From Oscillospiraceae bacterium (GTDB lineage Bacteria > Bacillota > Clostridia > Oscillospirales > Oscillospiraceae), in the NCBI GenBank assembly GCA_031260685.1, contig JAISLB010000027.1, positions 1 to 41,957 of the forward strand: a stretch of 41,957 nucleotides of DNA, read 5' to 3'. Under the pieces are notes generated by a model that made no database searches, had not been told where the DNA came from, and saw only the letters and a list, made by a program, of their open reading frames with translations. Of the stretch, positions 8,959 to 19,537 are shown piece by piece (position 1 is the first letter of the stretch; each line of letters opens with the position of its first letter). The translations under genes and the position numbers were made by a program.

Positions 8959-10338
8959 TTAGTTAAAATAATCGGGAAGAGAGGGGGTCGGGGAAGCAAT
9001 AGGAGAAGTCGCCATTTCGCCGAAAGTAATAGTCAGCGTTAACGTTTTGCCCGCCCGGTAAATTGTGAGTTCCGCTGATTCTCCTGCTCCGTAGTAGCGG
9101 CGAACTGTGCTGATTAAGCCGTCGTGGGTTGAGATGTCGTGATTATCAACCTTCATAATAACGTCTCCTACTTCGAGACCTGCTTTATCGGAAGGTCCGC
9201 CCTCGGTGACTGTCAGGATTCCCGCGCCTTTTACGATTTGGTTGTTGTTATTGTAGTCGCGTCCGTCAACTGTATTTACAGTTATTCCGAGGTAAGGTCT
9301 CGCGCGTATTCCGGTCGCTTCCCAGTCGGCGATTAGTGTGCGTACGTCGTCAATAGGGATAGCGAAGTAGATACCCTCGATACCGGGGTCATTAGGCTTA
9401 GCAGCCGAAACGCCTATAACTTCACCGCGGTTGTTGAATACGGGACCGCCGGAGTTACCGCTGTTGATTGCGGCTGTCATCTGGAACATATTTACCGCGG
9501 TTTCGCTTGCGTCCGTAGTTATCTCGCGGTCCCGCGCGGAAAGTATACCGTTTGTATACGTAAAGGTCAGATAGCCCAGCGGGTTGCCGATTACGTATAC
9601 GTCATCACCGATGTCCATATTATCAAGCGAACCGAGAGGCAGCGGGACAAGCTTTTCCTTTGGCTCAATTTTTATGAGCGCGATATCGCTTGCGGCTTCT
9701 CCGCCGACTATTTTTCCTACGTACTCTGTACCGTCGTAGAGCGTTATCAGAACGTCGCTGCCTTGGTCGTAGGCGTTAGAGATTACGTGGTTATTGGTTA
9801 CTATGAAGCCGTCCTCGCTGATTATAAAGCCCGAGGCAGTAGACGTACCGTTCTGCGGCCCGAAATATCCTTGTGTTGTGTACGTACTGGTAATACCTAC
9901 GCAGGAGTTTACCGATTGCTTATAGATTTGCGCCGCGGAGAGCACAACAGTGCTGTTAGACGGTTTAGGTGTTTCGATAGTTGCAGCGGAGGAGAGGTTC
10001 GGGAGAATAATTTGCCCGGTGGAAGCGGGGTACGGAGTACCTTGCGCGTCGCTGTTGATATATCCGCCGATTCGAAGTATTGAGTAGCCTATTCCCGCGG
10101 TTCCGCCGATTAGCACACAAACCAAGCAAAATACAGCGGCAAACAGCCTGAATCCGTGCTTCCTTTTCTTGGGAGCAGTTTGCGGAGCGGATTGAGCCGG
10201 AGCCGATAACGGCGGCGGAGGCGGAGCGTATTGCTGCTGACTTTGCGTATAGCCGCTGGCGGGAACGATAGTAAAGTTTACGCGCTGGGTGTCGCCGCTT
10301 TGCGCGTTGACCGGTGTATTGCCGTTTTCGTTGTACAT
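8959..10338 (-). CDS. HtrA/DegP-like S1C serine protease with N-terminal TM anchor and C-terminal PDZ
   Basis: VTNNHVI (His), SDIALIKI (Asp), AAINSGNSGGPVFN (Ser); single TM FRLFAAVFCLVCVLIGGTAGIGYSI; PDZ region GAGILTVTEGGPSDKAGLEVGDVIMKV. Confidence 0.93.
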   Translation of the reverse strand: MYNENGNTPVNAQSGDTQRVNFTIVPASGYTQSQQQYAPPPPPLSAPAQSAPQTAPKKRKHGFRLFAAVFCLVCVLIGGTAGIGYSILRIGGYINSDAQGTPYPASTGQIILPNLSSAATIETPKPSNSTVVLSAAQIYKQSVNSCVGITSTYTTQGYFGPQNGTSTASGFIISEDGFIVTNNHVISNAYDQGSDVLITLYDGTEYVGKIVGGEAASDIALIKIEPKEKLVPLPLGSLDNMDIGDDVYVIGNPLGYLTFTYTNGILSARDREITTDASETAVNMFQMTAAINSGNSGGPVFNNRGEVIGVSAAKPNDPGIEGIYFAIPIDDVRTLIADWEATGIRARPYLGITVNTVDGRDYNNNNQIVKGAGILTVTEGGPSDKAGLEVGDVIMKVDNHDISTHDGLISTVRRYYGAGESAELTIYRAGKTLTLTITFGEMATSPIASPTPSLPDYFN

Positions 10339-10413
10339 TTTATTGTCCTCCCGGTATTTCTTGTTTTAGTATGCCCTAAGTGTAACAGTAAATATTTAAT
10401 AGAAAATAGATAA

Positions 10414-10866
10414 TTATTGACTAAACTGTGAACTTTTTCGAAAACCCTCCGCGAAAGCTCTCGCGCTGTATTCGTCCTCAAAAGCCGCGAAGATTGTGTT
10501 TTCGCCTGCGATTGTTCCGACTAAGCCGTCAACGTCGGTGTCGTCTATTGCTGCGCAGGCGGCTTGAGCGAGTCCGGGCGGCGTATGCAAAACGGTTAAG
10601 TTACCCACGGCGCGTACGGATTTTACGGCGTCCCGCAGAAACATTGAAAAGGCGTGAGTTCCGGCTTCGTCGGAGGGCGCGGTATAGCAGTATATACCGT
10701 ATTCGTTTATTTCGCGCGTCAGCTGAAGGTCGCGTATATCACGCGAGACGGTAGCTTGGGTACAGGCTATACCGACTGCTTTGAGCGCGTCCACGAGCTG
10801 CTGCTGGTTCTCAATCGCTCCGCGCTCTATTATTTCGAGTATCGCGTTATGACGCCTAGGTTTCAT
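10414..10866 (-). CDS. argR: arginine repressor
   Basis: MKPRRHNAILEIIERGAIENQQQLVDALKAVGIACTQATVSRDIRDLQLTRE... winged helix; C-terminal oligomerisation domain with GTIAGENTIF. Confidence 0.9.
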   Translation of the reverse strand: MKPRRHNAILEIIERGAIENQQQLVDALKAVGIACTQATVSRDIRDLQLTREINEYGIYCYTAPSDEAGTHAFSMFLRDAVKSVRAVGNLTVLHTPPGLAQAACAAIDDTDVDGLVGTIAGENTIFAAFEDEYSARAFAEGFRKSSQFSQ

Positions 10867-11212
10867 CGTTTTCCTCACTCAATAAGTCAGCCGCGGATTT
10901 CAGACGTGCCGCGAGCTTATCGCGGGAGAGCGTTACGGCGGCTAATTCGGCTGAAAGACGTTTGACGATTGCGGATAGTTCATCGTTATCCGTTTTGAGC
11001 CGTATTACTTCGTCCGCAAGACGCTCGTTTCCGATTTGAAGCTCTTCGAATTCGATTTGAAGCTTCGCGAACTCCTCTTGATTGCCGGTTGCGCGTAAAA
11101 CTTCAAGCTCCGCGGTTTGGTTCCGGAGCTTTTTGCCTTGGTTACGCAGATAATCAGTTACGTCGTCCCGCGAGAAACCGAGCAGTTCTGTGCGGAAATG
11201 ATAAGTGCTCAT
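10856..11212 (-). CDS. small coiled-coil protein, DivIVA/GpsB-like N-terminus (tentative)
   Basis: MSTYHFRTELLGFSRDDVTDYLRNQGKKLRNQTAELEVL... heptad-rich; 11-nt overlap with argR (ATGAAACCTAG). Confidence 0.6.
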   Translation of the reverse strand: MSTYHFRTELLGFSRDDVTDYLRNQGKKLRNQTAELEVLRATGNQEEFAKLQIEFEELQIGNERLADEVIRLKTDNDELSAIVKRLSAELAAVTLSRDKLAARLKSAADLLSEENDET

Positions 11213-11215
11213 AGT

Positions 11216-11896
11216 TTACACACCCGGGCGGAAGAATCCGCTTCCGTCAGCTGCTGTGAAAACGCTCCCGCCTCCGAACATTCCCGGACCTTCCGTCAGC
11301 GTACCCGCGCGGTAGTCAGCTACGTTCTGAATCTGCTGTGTGCAGTGAGCTACTGGAACTACGCTGTCGGCGTGACAGCATAGACAGTTATCAACCCCGA
11401 GGTTTAGAAGCTTCTCCATAGAATCCGCGAAATCGTCAAAATCGCACTGTCCGTCAACCATAAAGATTGTCCCCGTGCAAACCATATCGCCCGTACATAT
11501 ATAGTGGTTAGCGCGGTCGAGAACTCCGATACTGCCCGGGGTATGTCCCGGAAGCTCGACAATCTCAAGCGTTACGCCGCCGAGGTCAAAGGTTTGTCCC
11601 GCCTTAAGCGGCTTATAGACGGAAGCAATCTCGCCCTGCAAAAGCGCGTGGTCAGCGGGATGCATATAATACTCCGGGAAAAGCTTGTGATATGCCGTAT
11701 GGTCCTGATGTAAATGCGTTGTGACAAGCGTTACGGGTTTGTCACCGGCGAACTTTTTGAGCTGTGCCGTAAAAGTTGCTTCGTCGATATCTCCCGCGCC
11801 GGTATCTGCGAGCAGCGCGGCGTTGCCGCCTACAATAAGGTAGCTCGCGGACATTCCGCCCTCCGCGAGGTTGAATACATTAGCCGGTAGTGCCAT
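11216..11896 (-). CDS. MBL-fold metallo-hydrolase
   Basis: THLHQDHTAYH metal-binding motif, LPGHTPGSIGV, CTGDMV, CCHAD. Confidence 0.9.
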   Translation of the reverse strand: MALPANVFNLAEGGMSASYLIVGGNAALLADTGAGDIDEATFTAQLKKFAGDKPVTLVTTHLHQDHTAYHKLFPEYYMHPADHALLQGEIASVYKPLKAGQTFDLGGVTLEIVELPGHTPGSIGVLDRANHYICTGDMVCTGTIFMVDGQCDFDDFADSMEKLLNLGVDNCLCCHADSVVPVAHCTQQIQNVADYRAGTLTEGPGMFGGGSVFTAADGSGFFRPGV

Positions 11897-12552
11897 TATA
11901 TGTTTCCTCCTATATATAAATCATTATTTGCGGCAAGCCTCTTGCCCATTTCCCGCGCGGCTTCGCAGTCTTTCGGGAACTGCTCCTCGTGGCGTTTAGT
12001 CACCGCCGGAACGTCGAACATATCAGCCTCATACTTGCTGTAATCCTCAAATTGCTTTGTGCCGTAAGCTATTGTATATTCCGAGGGTCCGAGAATCCAG
12101 TTCGAACTGTTGATAATCCCCTTGAAAAAAGTATCGTAGAACTCACCGGGAGCGTTCATAGTAAAGAGCCAGCCCGCCTTAATCGGATGCGGATAGAGCG
12201 GAGTGCGCTCTTTGTTGTATGTAATCGCCGGAAAGAACAAACGCTCCATAAAAGACCGCAGCGCGCCCGTAACATCGTTGAAGTACATCGGCGACGCAAG
12301 CAGCAGCACGTCCGCGTTGATAGCTTTTTCAAGAACCTCCGTCAAGCCGTCTTTTTGTACGCAGCGTCCGAAGCTCGAGCCGCCTTTTAGTTTACACGCG
12401 TGACAGCCTATGCAGCCTTTGTAGTTTAGGTCGTAGAGATGTACGGTTTCACCGGAGGCTCCGGCTTCGGCCGCTCCGTCAAGCGCGCTTTGCAGCATTT
12501 TCGCGGTATTGCGGTTCTTCTGCGCCCCGCCGTTGATTGCCAATACTTTCAT
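11896..12552 (-). CDS. flavodoxin-fold NAD(P)H-dependent FMN reductase / iron-sulfur flavoprotein-like
   Basis: MKVLAINGGAQKNRNTAKMLQSALDGA..., YKGCIGCHACKLKGG, LLASPMYFNDVTGALRSFMER. Confidence 0.87.
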   Translation of the reverse strand: MKVLAINGGAQKNRNTAKMLQSALDGAAEAGASGETVHLYDLNYKGCIGCHACKLKGGSSFGRCVQKDGLTEVLEKAINADVLLLASPMYFNDVTGALRSFMERLFFPAITYNKERTPLYPHPIKAGWLFTMNAPGEFYDTFFKGIINSSNWILGPSEYTIAYGTKQFEDYSKYEADMFDVPAVTKRHEEQFPKDCEAAREMGKRLAANNDLYIGGNI

Positions 12553-12605
12553 TGTTGTGTTCTCCTCTATTTCAAATAACGGTTTTTAAGTTCAAACTGT
12601 CCGGC

Positions 12606-13535
12606 TTACTCAACTCCGCTTTCCGACAGCGTAAACGTCTGTTTGTCCGCGTCAAGCGTTGCGTTTATGCCAATCGGAATTATCGCGTTGTACAGTCCGT
12701 GCCCGAAATCGTCGTTGCGGACAACGGGGATTTGGTACCGCTCGGCAATACGTTCTAAAATCCGGTCCAGTTCCGGCGGTATTTCGGTCGCGTAATGACC
12801 GAATATCAAGCCCGACGCAAGGTCAAACAGTCCGCGCTCCGCCAAATGCGTCAGGTACTTGCTGACAACATCGGGAGGGCTGAACATTATATGGTCCTCA
12901 ATGAACAGCAGATACTTCTTTGAGGTGTCAACGGGGAAATACTTGCCGCCGAGCATCATAGCGATATTCTGTGTATAGCCGCCGAGAAGTTCGCCGGAGG
13001 TTGTACCGCCGCGGATAATTTTCCACGGTCCGCTCGGAGGGATTACCGGGTCCTCAACACCGGAAAGCCGCGCCCTGAAACTGTCGTAGTTGTATACTTT
13101 ATACTCTTTATAAAACTTAGGGTCAAACATACGCGGAGTAGCTCCGTAGAAAGTGACAAGCCCGGTCAGCGCGGTAACTGCGTTGAGAATAGTCGTGCTG
13201 TCCGATAAACTGCTGATAATTTTCGGGTTTATGCGCACCGCCTCAAAATCTACGTAGGGCAGTATTTCGTTACAGACTTCGCCGCCGCCGAAGAAAATCA
13301 TTCTCACTTCCGGGTCTGCAATCATATCGTTGAAATCGGCTGCCCGCTCCTCCGGCGAAGCCGCGTAGCCGTGAGTAGTTTTGTAAATGTTCGCGCCGAG
13401 CTTTACCCGGTAGCCTATGTTCTCCATTACAGCGATAGGAGAATTCAAATAGTCGGGCTTGGCAATGCCGCAGGGTGAGATTAACCCGATTGTATCGCCG
13501 GTCGCAAGCCTCGGCGGTTTGATACGTTTGTTCAT
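12606..13535 (-). CDS. S66-family peptidase (LD-carboxypeptidase / MccF-like)
   Basis: LATGDTIGLISPCG..., NDMIADPEVRMIFFGGGE, LSDSTTILNAV, LLGGYTQNIAMMLGG, FIEDH. Confidence 0.87.
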   Translation of the reverse strand: MNKRIKPPRLATGDTIGLISPCGIAKPDYLNSPIAVMENIGYRVKLGANIYKTTHGYAASPEERAADFNDMIADPEVRMIFFGGGEVCNEILPYVDFEAVRINPKIISSLSDSTTILNAVTALTGLVTFYGATPRMFDPKFYKEYKVYNYDSFRARLSGVEDPVIPPSGPWKIIRGGTTSGELLGGYTQNIAMMLGGKYFPVDTSKKYLLFIEDHIMFSPPDVVSKYLTHLAERGLFDLASGLIFGHYATEIPPELDRILERIAERYQIPVVRNDDFGHGLYNAIIPIGINATLDADKQTFTLSESGVE

Positions 13536-13599
13536 TGCTAAAAATGCTCCTTAAGTCGTTGGCGCTGTATTCTGAGCCGAGATGTCCCCCGGGCGGAAA

Positions 13600-13995
13600 C
13601 TACCGCATAGTAAAGCCGGTGAAAACCGCGCTGGCGGCGTGGGTGCCGAGTTCATCGTATATTTCTACGTTGACGACGCTGATTGTTCGTCCGCGGTTAG
13701 CATATTTCGCTATTGCCGTGAGAGTATTGCCCTTAGCTGCTTTGAGATAGTTGATGTTTCCGGAGAGTGTGACTGTCGGTACTTCGTGTTCCGAGTTTGC
13801 GAGTACGCCGAAGGCAAAATCCGCGAGTGTAAAGACTAAGCCGCCCTGTATCATCCCGAGTAGATTGCGGTGCTTATCGGTGACGTCAACCGCGGCTGTC
13901 GCAATTCCGGGTTCGATAGCTTCGACGCGTATTCCGTTGTGCGTTACGAAGCCGTCTCCGGTAAACATTTCCTGTAATTCTTGCAGTGTTCTCAT
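13600..13995 (-). CDS. PaaI-like hotdog thioesterase
   Basis: VDVTDKHRNLLGMIQGGLVFTLADFAFGVLANS typical of PaaI/DUF4442 hotdog enzymes. Confidence 0.85.
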   Translation of the reverse strand: MRTLQELQEMFTGDGFVTHNGIRVEAIEPGIATAAVDVTDKHRNLLGMIQGGLVFTLADFAFGVLANSEHEVPTVTLSGNINYLKAAKGNTLTAIAKYANRGRTISVVNVEIYDELGTHAASAVFTGFTMR

Positions 13996-14020
13996 TGCGC
14001 TTCTCCTGTGAATAGAAAGT

Positions 14021-15433
14021 CTATTCCGCGCGTTTCCATTTGACTCCGAGCGGAGTGTCCTCGAGCGTTATGCCCATAGCTTTCAGCTCGTCGCGGATAC
14101 GGTCAGATTCCTTAAAGTTCTTAGCGGCTCTCGCCGCCGTTCGCTTTTCAATCAGGGTTTCGATATGTTCGTCGTCAGATAAGGTTCCGGCGCTTGCCGG
14201 TGTTTGTTCGCTGTATACAAGCCCCAGAGCGTCGATGAGGTCGAGGAACTGTACAAGCGCAAGCTTCGCGAATTCGCGCCCCGGGTTCTTGACGCTGTTC
14301 AACGCTCTCGACATATCGAATACCGCCGCAAGCGCGTCCGCGGTATTGACGTCATCGTCCATAGCGAGCAGAAAACGTTCGTGGTAATCGGCGTAACCCG
14401 CGAGCAGCGAGCTTTCTTCCGCTGTAAGCTCGTCCCGCTCGGCATTGGCGGCTATGAACGTGAAGTTATCGCGGGTGTTGTGCAGGCGTTTCAGCGCGGA
14501 GCGGGATTGCTCGAGCGATTCCTGCGAATATTGCAGCGGGGAGCGGTAATGCGCGGAAAGCAGAAAGAAGCGTATAGTATCATAGCCGTATTTCTCCGCG
14601 GCGTCGCGTACATTGAAAAAGTTATTGAGCGATTTGCCCATTTTTTGGGTGCCGATAGTGATAAAGGCGTTGTGAATCCAGTAACGTACGAAAGGTTTCC
14701 CGGTCGCAGCTTCGGACTGAGCGATTTCGTTTTCGTGGTGCGGGAAAACTAAGTCCGAACCGCCGCCGTGAATGTCGATAGTTTCGCCCAAATGCCGCAG
14801 ACACATAGCCGAACATTCGATGTGCCAGCCGGGACGTCCGCGTCCCCACGGTGATTCCCACGAGGGTTCGCCCGGTTTTGCGGCTTTCCACAGGGTAAAG
14901 TCCGCGGGGGATTCCTTGATTTCCCCGACCTCTATTCTGGCTCCGTCCTCCAGCTGTTCCAGCGGTTGATTCGAGAGTTTGCCGTAGCTCGGGAAACTGT
15001 GAACGCGGAAGTACACGTCGCCGCCCGCTTCATACGCGGAGCCGCCGTCAATCAATCGCTGTACAAGCGCGATTATGTCAGCTACAGTTTCCGTTGCCTT
15101 TGGGTGTATATCAGCCGGAAGAATGTTCAGACCTTTTGCGTCCGTAAAATATTCATCAATGTACTTCTCGGAAATCTCGGAGAAAGATACTCCCTCATCG
15201 TTAGCTTTTTTGATTATCTTATCGTCTATATCGGTAAAATTCTGCACAAACTTAACCCTGTAACCTTTGAAAATAAGATATCTCCGCAAGGTATCGAACA
15301 TCACGAACGCGCGCGCGTTACCGATGTGTATACGGTTATAAACGGTAGGTCCGCAGCCGTAGAAGCGTACTACCCCCGGTTCAAGGGTTTCAAAGGGTTC
15401 TTTTTTGCGCGTGAGAGTGTTGTAAAGTTGCAT
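14021..15433 (-). CDS. cysS: cysteinyl-tRNA synthetase
   Basis: MQLYNTLTRKKEPFETLEPGVVRFYGCGPTVYNRIHIGNAR..., KMGKSLNN; start at 15433 with GGTGAT upstream. Confidence 0.96.
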   Translation of the reverse strand: MQLYNTLTRKKEPFETLEPGVVRFYGCGPTVYNRIHIGNARAFVMFDTLRRYLIFKGYRVKFVQNFTDIDDKIIKKANDEGVSFSEISEKYIDEYFTDAKGLNILPADIHPKATETVADIIALVQRLIDGGSAYEAGGDVYFRVHSFPSYGKLSNQPLEQLEDGARIEVGEIKESPADFTLWKAAKPGEPSWESPWGRGRPGWHIECSAMCLRHLGETIDIHGGGSDLVFPHHENEIAQSEAATGKPFVRYWIHNAFITIGTQKMGKSLNNFFNVRDAAEKYGYDTIRFFLLSAHYRSPLQYSQESLEQSRSALKRLHNTRDNFTFIAANAERDELTAEESSLLAGYADYHERFLLAMDDDVNTADALAAVFDMSRALNSVKNPGREFAKLALVQFLDLIDALGLVYSEQTPASAGTLSDDEHIETLIEKRTAARAAKNFKESDRIRDELKAMGITLEDTPLGVKWKRAE

Positions 15434-15449
15434 AGTAATCACCTTATTT

Positions 15450-15553
15450 CAGATAGCAGTTAACAGAGAAGGGAGGTTACGGATTACTGACTACGAACCG
15501 CGAACCGCTAATCATGGTCAACTATTCACTGTTCACTATTCACTATTAACTAA
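15450..15553. repeat. heptamer-arm/core element R2
   Basis: Left arm CAGATAG CAGTTAA CAGAGAA (15450-15470); core of about 50 nt; right arm CTATTCA CTGTTCA CTATTCA CTATTAA (15522-15549) running into the cysE stop codon (CTA on the + strand, 15550-15552). Confidence 0.88.
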
Positions 15554-16095
15554 ATAGAAGCTCCGTCCATTAGCTCCATTTCGCGTATCAGTTCTTTTGC
15601 CGCTACTCCGACAACTGTTGAGTCTTCGCGGACTTCGCGGACGACTATCGCTCCGGCTGCAATCTTTGCGTTATCGCCGACCGTGAAAGGACCCAGGATT
15701 TTCGCCCCCGCACCGACGATTACGTTGTTACCGAGAGTAGGGTGACGCTTGCCCTTGTCCTTGCCTGTTCCTCCGAGAGTTACGCCCTGATAGATGAGAC
15801 AATCGTCGCCGATTTCGGTTGTTTCACCAATTACAACGCCTGAACCGTGGTCAATCACGAATCTGCGTCCTATCGACGCTCCGGGGTGAATTTCTATCCC
15901 CGTCCAGAACCGCGCCCATTGTGAAACAAAGCGGGCGAGAAAACGCCGGTTATGCAGCGCGAGGAAATGCGCGAATCGCCAGTACAGCCAAGCGTGAACT
16001 CCGGGGTAGAGCAGGAAAACTTCAGCCGAAGAGCGGGCAGCGGGGTCGCGCGCTTTATACGCGCCGAGCGTTTCACGGAGCTTGTAGAACAACAT
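15550..16095 (-). CDS. cysE: serine O-acetyltransferase
   Basis: Left-handed beta-helix region [70 protein letters not shown]. Confidence 0.95.
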   Translation of the reverse strand: MLFYKLRETLGAYKARDPAARSSAEVFLLYPGVHAWLYWRFAHFLALHNRRFLARFVSQWARFWTGIEIHPGASIGRRFVIDHGSGVVIGETTEIGDDCLIYQGVTLGGTGKDKGKRHPTLGNNVIVGAGAKILGPFTVGDNAKIAAGAIVVREVREDSTVVGVAAKELIREMELMDGASI

Positions 16096-16124
16096 CTTTT
16101 ATTTTAACCTCAAAATTTGCCCAC

Positions 16125-16153
16125 TAGACAAAAGCGTTGATTTGTGGTATGCT
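16125..16153 (+). promoter_or_regulatory. sigma-A-like promoter for the carboxypeptidase gene
   Basis: TAGACA-17 nt-TATGCT with TTGTGG before the -10. Confidence 0.5.
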
Positions 16154-16188
16154 TCTTATTATTATATCACACTTCTCAGGTAAATGCT

Positions 16189-17625
16189 ATGCGCTTTTTG
16201 AATTTTTTTGGCTTTGCAAGCAAATTTTTCTTCGCAAGGTCCCCGCGCGGAGTCGCCGCCGCGCTGTTGCTTACGTTTTTGACGTTTGGCTTGGCTTCTC
16301 CGCGGACATACGCGGTTACGGAACCGCTTACTATTGACGCTCCGGCGGTTGTACTTCTTGACAACGCTACCGGCGAAATTTTTTACGCTGATAACGAGTT
16401 TACGCGTTCGGACCCGGCAAGTCTCGTAAAGCTGATGACAGCCATTCTCGCGGCGGAAGCGGTGGAGCGCGGAGCCACGTCCTACGACGCTCCCGTTACG
16501 GCGAGTGATACGTTTATGCACGACGTCACTTGGGACGCCACGAGCATCGGAATCGTCACGGGTGAGACGCTTCCGCTCGAGGAGCTGCTTTATGCCACAT
16601 TAGTGGCGTCTGCTTCCGAAGCAAGCAACGTTATCGCGGAGCATTTGGCGGGAACTACGGAGCTTTTTGTGGAACTTATGAACGCGAAAGCCGAGCAGCT
16701 CGGCTGCGTGGATACCCAGTTTGCTAATTCCCACGGTTTGCCGAACAGTAAGCAATACAGCTCGGCGTATGATATGGCGCTCATCTCACGCGAGTTCCTG
16801 TCGCACTCGACTCTCGCGCGGATTGCCAATACCGTCAAGCACACTGTTCCCGAAACGAATAAACATAAGGAACGGACGTTTACAACTACGAACTATCTGC
16901 TGCGCGAAACTCATACGCGGTACTATTATAAGTACGCCGTAGGACTGAAAACAGGCAGTACGGGCGCCGCGGGCTTCTGTCTCGCTTCCTCCGCCGAGAG
17001 AAACGGTATTCACGTCGTCGGAGTAATCCTCGGCGCGAAAGCAGTCGAGACCGAAGAAAAGGACGTGTTCGAGATTCAGAGCTTCATCGAGATGAAAAAA
17101 CTGTTCAACTGGTTTTTCGACAACTACGAGTACCGGACTTTGCTGAATCCCACGGAGTTGATACAATCTATCAAGGTTAACCAGGCAAGCGGCACGGACA
17201 GCGTGGTAATACGTCCCGAGAGCGGCTTAGGCAGTATTCTCCCGAAAGATACCGAAATCGAGGACATAACGCGCCGAATAACCGTATTCAGCGAAGCGGA
17301 GGGCGCGGCGGCTCTTTCGGCTCCCATAGAGCGCGGACAGCTTTTAGGCGAGATTAGCCTTGAATATAACGGTAAAATCTTCGGTCCCGTACCGCTTATA
17401 GCCAATACGGACGTAGAACGCTCGGAAACCGCGTACTTTTTCGCACAGGCAAAAGCCGCGCTGAACCAGACTTGGATTAAGCTGACGATAGTATTCGCGG
17501 TAGTTCTTATAGGTCTGTACGCGTGGTTCTCAATCCGGCGCGCCTCAATCCGCGCTAAACGCCGTAAAGCACGCAAAGCGGTTGACCTCGAGAGCGTACG
17601 CTGGAACGGAAGCGACGGAGAATAA
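16189..17625 (+). CDS. D-alanyl-D-alanine carboxypeptidase (DacF/DacA-like, S11 family)
   Basis: SLVKLMTAILA (SxxK), SEASNVIAEH (SxN), KTGSTGAAG (KTG); C-terminal TM anchor. Confidence 0.92.
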   Translation: MRFLNFFGFASKFFFARSPRGVAAALLLTFLTFGLASPRTYAVTEPLTIDAPAVVLLDNATGEIFYADNEFTRSDPASLVKLMTAILAAEAVERGATSYDAPVTASDTFMHDVTWDATSIGIVTGETLPLEELLYATLVASASEASNVIAEHLAGTTELFVELMNAKAEQLGCVDTQFANSHGLPNSKQYSSAYDMALISREFLSHSTLARIANTVKHTVPETNKHKERTFTTTNYLLRETHTRYYYKYAVGLKTGSTGAAGFCLASSAERNGIHVVGVILGAKAVETEEKDVFEIQSFIEMKKLFNWFFDNYEYRTLLNPTELIQSIKVNQASGTDSVVIRPESGLGSILPKDTEIEDITRRITVFSEAEGAAALSAPIERGQLLGEISLEYNGKIFGPVPLIANTDVERSETAYFFAQAKAALNQTWIKLTIVFAVVLIGLYAWFSIRRASIRAKRRKARKAVDLESVRWNGSDGE

Positions 17626-17630
17626 CGCAT

Positions 17631-17659
17631 TTGACAAACGCGCAACACTGTGTTATAAT
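17631..17659 (+). promoter_or_regulatory. consensus sigma-A promoter for typA
   Basis: TTGACA-17 nt-TATAAT, both hexamers perfect, with CTGTGT before the -10. Confidence 0.85.
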
Positions 17660-17700
17660 ATACATTTGTTCGGCAAAATAATAAACTCAAAGGATGTACT

Positions 17701-19527
17701 ATGGAAGCCTCAAATATCCGCAATATCGCTATTATTGCTCACGTTGACCACGGTAAGACCACTCTCGTAGACGAAATGCTTAAACAAGGCGGAGTATTCC
17801 GCGATAACCAAGTCGTTCAGGACCGCATTATGGACTCCGGAGACCTCGAGCGCGAACGCGGGATTACGATTCTCGCTAAGAACACCTCTATCCAGTTCGG
17901 TGATATCAAGGTTAACATCGTTGACACCCCGGGACATGCGGACTTCGGAGGTGAAGTTGAGCGTGTACTCAAAATGGTCAGCGGCGTGCTGCTTCTTGTG
18001 GACGCTGCGGAGGGACCGATGCCGCAGACGCGCTTCGTACTGTCGAAAGCTCTGGAGCTTGGACACAGGGTTATTGTTGTGGTAAATAAAATTGACCGTC
18101 CCGACGCCCGGATTCACGAGGTTGTGGACGAAGTCCTCGAGCTTTTGCTGTCGCTCAACGCTACCGACGACCAGTTTTCGTCGCCTATGCTGTTCTGTTC
18201 CGCAAGACAGGGGACCGCGAGCTTTTCGCCGGAAGTCGTCGGTACGGACCTCGTACCGCTTTTTGACACTATTACGGATTACATTCCCGCTCCTCCGGGA
18301 GATACCGAAGCGCCGCTCCGGATGCTTGTGTCGTCTATCGACTATAACGAATACGTAGGACGCATAGCGATAGGACGCGTGGAGCAGGGAACGCTCCGGC
18401 AGAACGCCGAGATTACAATCTGTAACTTCCTTGACAGCGCGGTTAATCGCAAGGCAAAAGCCGTAAATATCTACGTTCATACGGGGCTTGCGAGAACTCC
18501 CGTGGAGGAAGTAGCGGCGGGCGAGATAGCTGCAATCTCCGGCGTCGGCGAAATTACAATCGGAGATACAATCTGTGTCGGCGGGACTGCTGATCCGCTG
18601 CCTTTTGTCGAGATTTCCGCGCCTACTATGGAGATGACTTTTTCGGTTAACGACAGCCCCTTTGCCGGACGTGAAGGTAAGTACGTCACAAGCCGCAATC
18701 TGCGCGACAGGCTTCACAAAGAGCTGCAAAAGGACGTTTCGATGCGGGTTACGGAGACTGACACTACGGACGCTTTTATCGTTGCGGGACGCGGAGAAAT
18801 GCACCTCTCAATCTTAATTGAAACAATGCGCCGCGAGGGCTACGAGTTTCAAGTCTCGCCGCCGCGTGTGCTTTACCGCGAAGTTGAGGGCAAGCGCGAG
18901 GAACCGCTCGAGCGCGTAGTTTGCGACGTTCCCGAGGAATACGTAGGAGCCGTAATGGAGAAGCTCGGTTCGCGCAAGGGCGAATTGCTGACAATGACGC
19001 AGCAGGGGAACCGCACAAAGCTCGAGTTTCTGATTCCCTCGCGCGGTCTATTCGGCTATCGCAGCGAGTTCCTGACGGACACTCACGGCGACGGCATTAT
19101 GGCGAGTGTATTCGACTCTTACGCTCCGTTCAAGGGCGCGGTAGAACGGCGCGGTACAGGCTCGCTCGTAGCTTTCGAGACGGGCGAGAGCGTAGCCTAC
19201 GGACTTTTCAACGCACAGGACAGGGGAGCGCTGTTCATCGGTCCCGGAGTTGCGGTCTACGCCGGAATGATAGTCGGAGTATCGCCGAAAAATGAGGACA
19301 TCAACGTAAATATCTGCAAACGCAAGCAATTGACGAATATGCGGGCAAGCGGGAGCGATGAAGCGCTGCGGCTCGTAACCCCGCGCAATATGAGCCTTGA
19401 GCGCTGTTTAGAGTTTTTAGCGGACGACGAACTACTGGAGGTAACTCCGGAGAATCTAAGGCTGCGAAAGTCTGAACTCGACCACAATCTGCGGCTTAGG
19501 GCAAAAGGCAAAGAGAAAAAGTCTTAG
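17701..19527 (+). CDS. typA: translational GTPase TypA/BipA
   Basis: [52 protein letters not shown]-terminal [30 protein letters not shown]. Confidence 0.97.
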   Translation: MEASNIRNIAIIAHVDHGKTTLVDEMLKQGGVFRDNQVVQDRIMDSGDLERERGITILAKNTSIQFGDIKVNIVDTPGHADFGGEVERVLKMVSGVLLLVDAAEGPMPQTRFVLSKALELGHRVIVVVNKIDRPDARIHEVVDEVLELLLSLNATDDQFSSPMLFCSARQGTASFSPEVVGTDLVPLFDTITDYIPAPPGDTEAPLRMLVSSIDYNEYVGRIAIGRVEQGTLRQNAEITICNFLDSAVNRKAKAVNIYVHTGLARTPVEEVAAGEIAAISGVGEITIGDTICVGGTADPLPFVEISAPTMEMTFSVNDSPFAGREGKYVTSRNLRDRLHKELQKDVSMRVTETDTTDAFIVAGRGEMHLSILIETMRREGYEFQVSPPRVLYREVEGKREEPLERVVCDVPEEYVGAVMEKLGSRKGELLTMTQQGNRTKLEFLIPSRGLFGYRSEFLTDTHGDGIMASVFDSYAPFKGAVERRGTGSLVAFETGESVAYGLFNAQDRGALFIGPGVAVYAGMIVGVSPKNEDINVNICKRKQLTNMRASGSDEALRLVTPRNMSLERCLEFLADDELLEVTPENLRLRKSELDHNLRLRAKGKEKKS

Positions 19528-19537
19528 AGGAAAACAG

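Noticed and set aside
10339-10413. Possible ARG-box operator between htrA-like gene and argR
   Set aside because: AT-rich (AATATTTAATAG...) but no clear paired 18-bp ARG box could be recognised by eye.
15434-15549. T-box leader upstream of cysS
   Set aside because: Region is explained by heptamer element R2; no T-box specifier/antiterminator motif seen.
17710-18804. 364-aa ORF on the minus strand inside typA
   Set aside because: Antisense to a conserved gene; composition reflects codon bias of typA, no recognisable domain.
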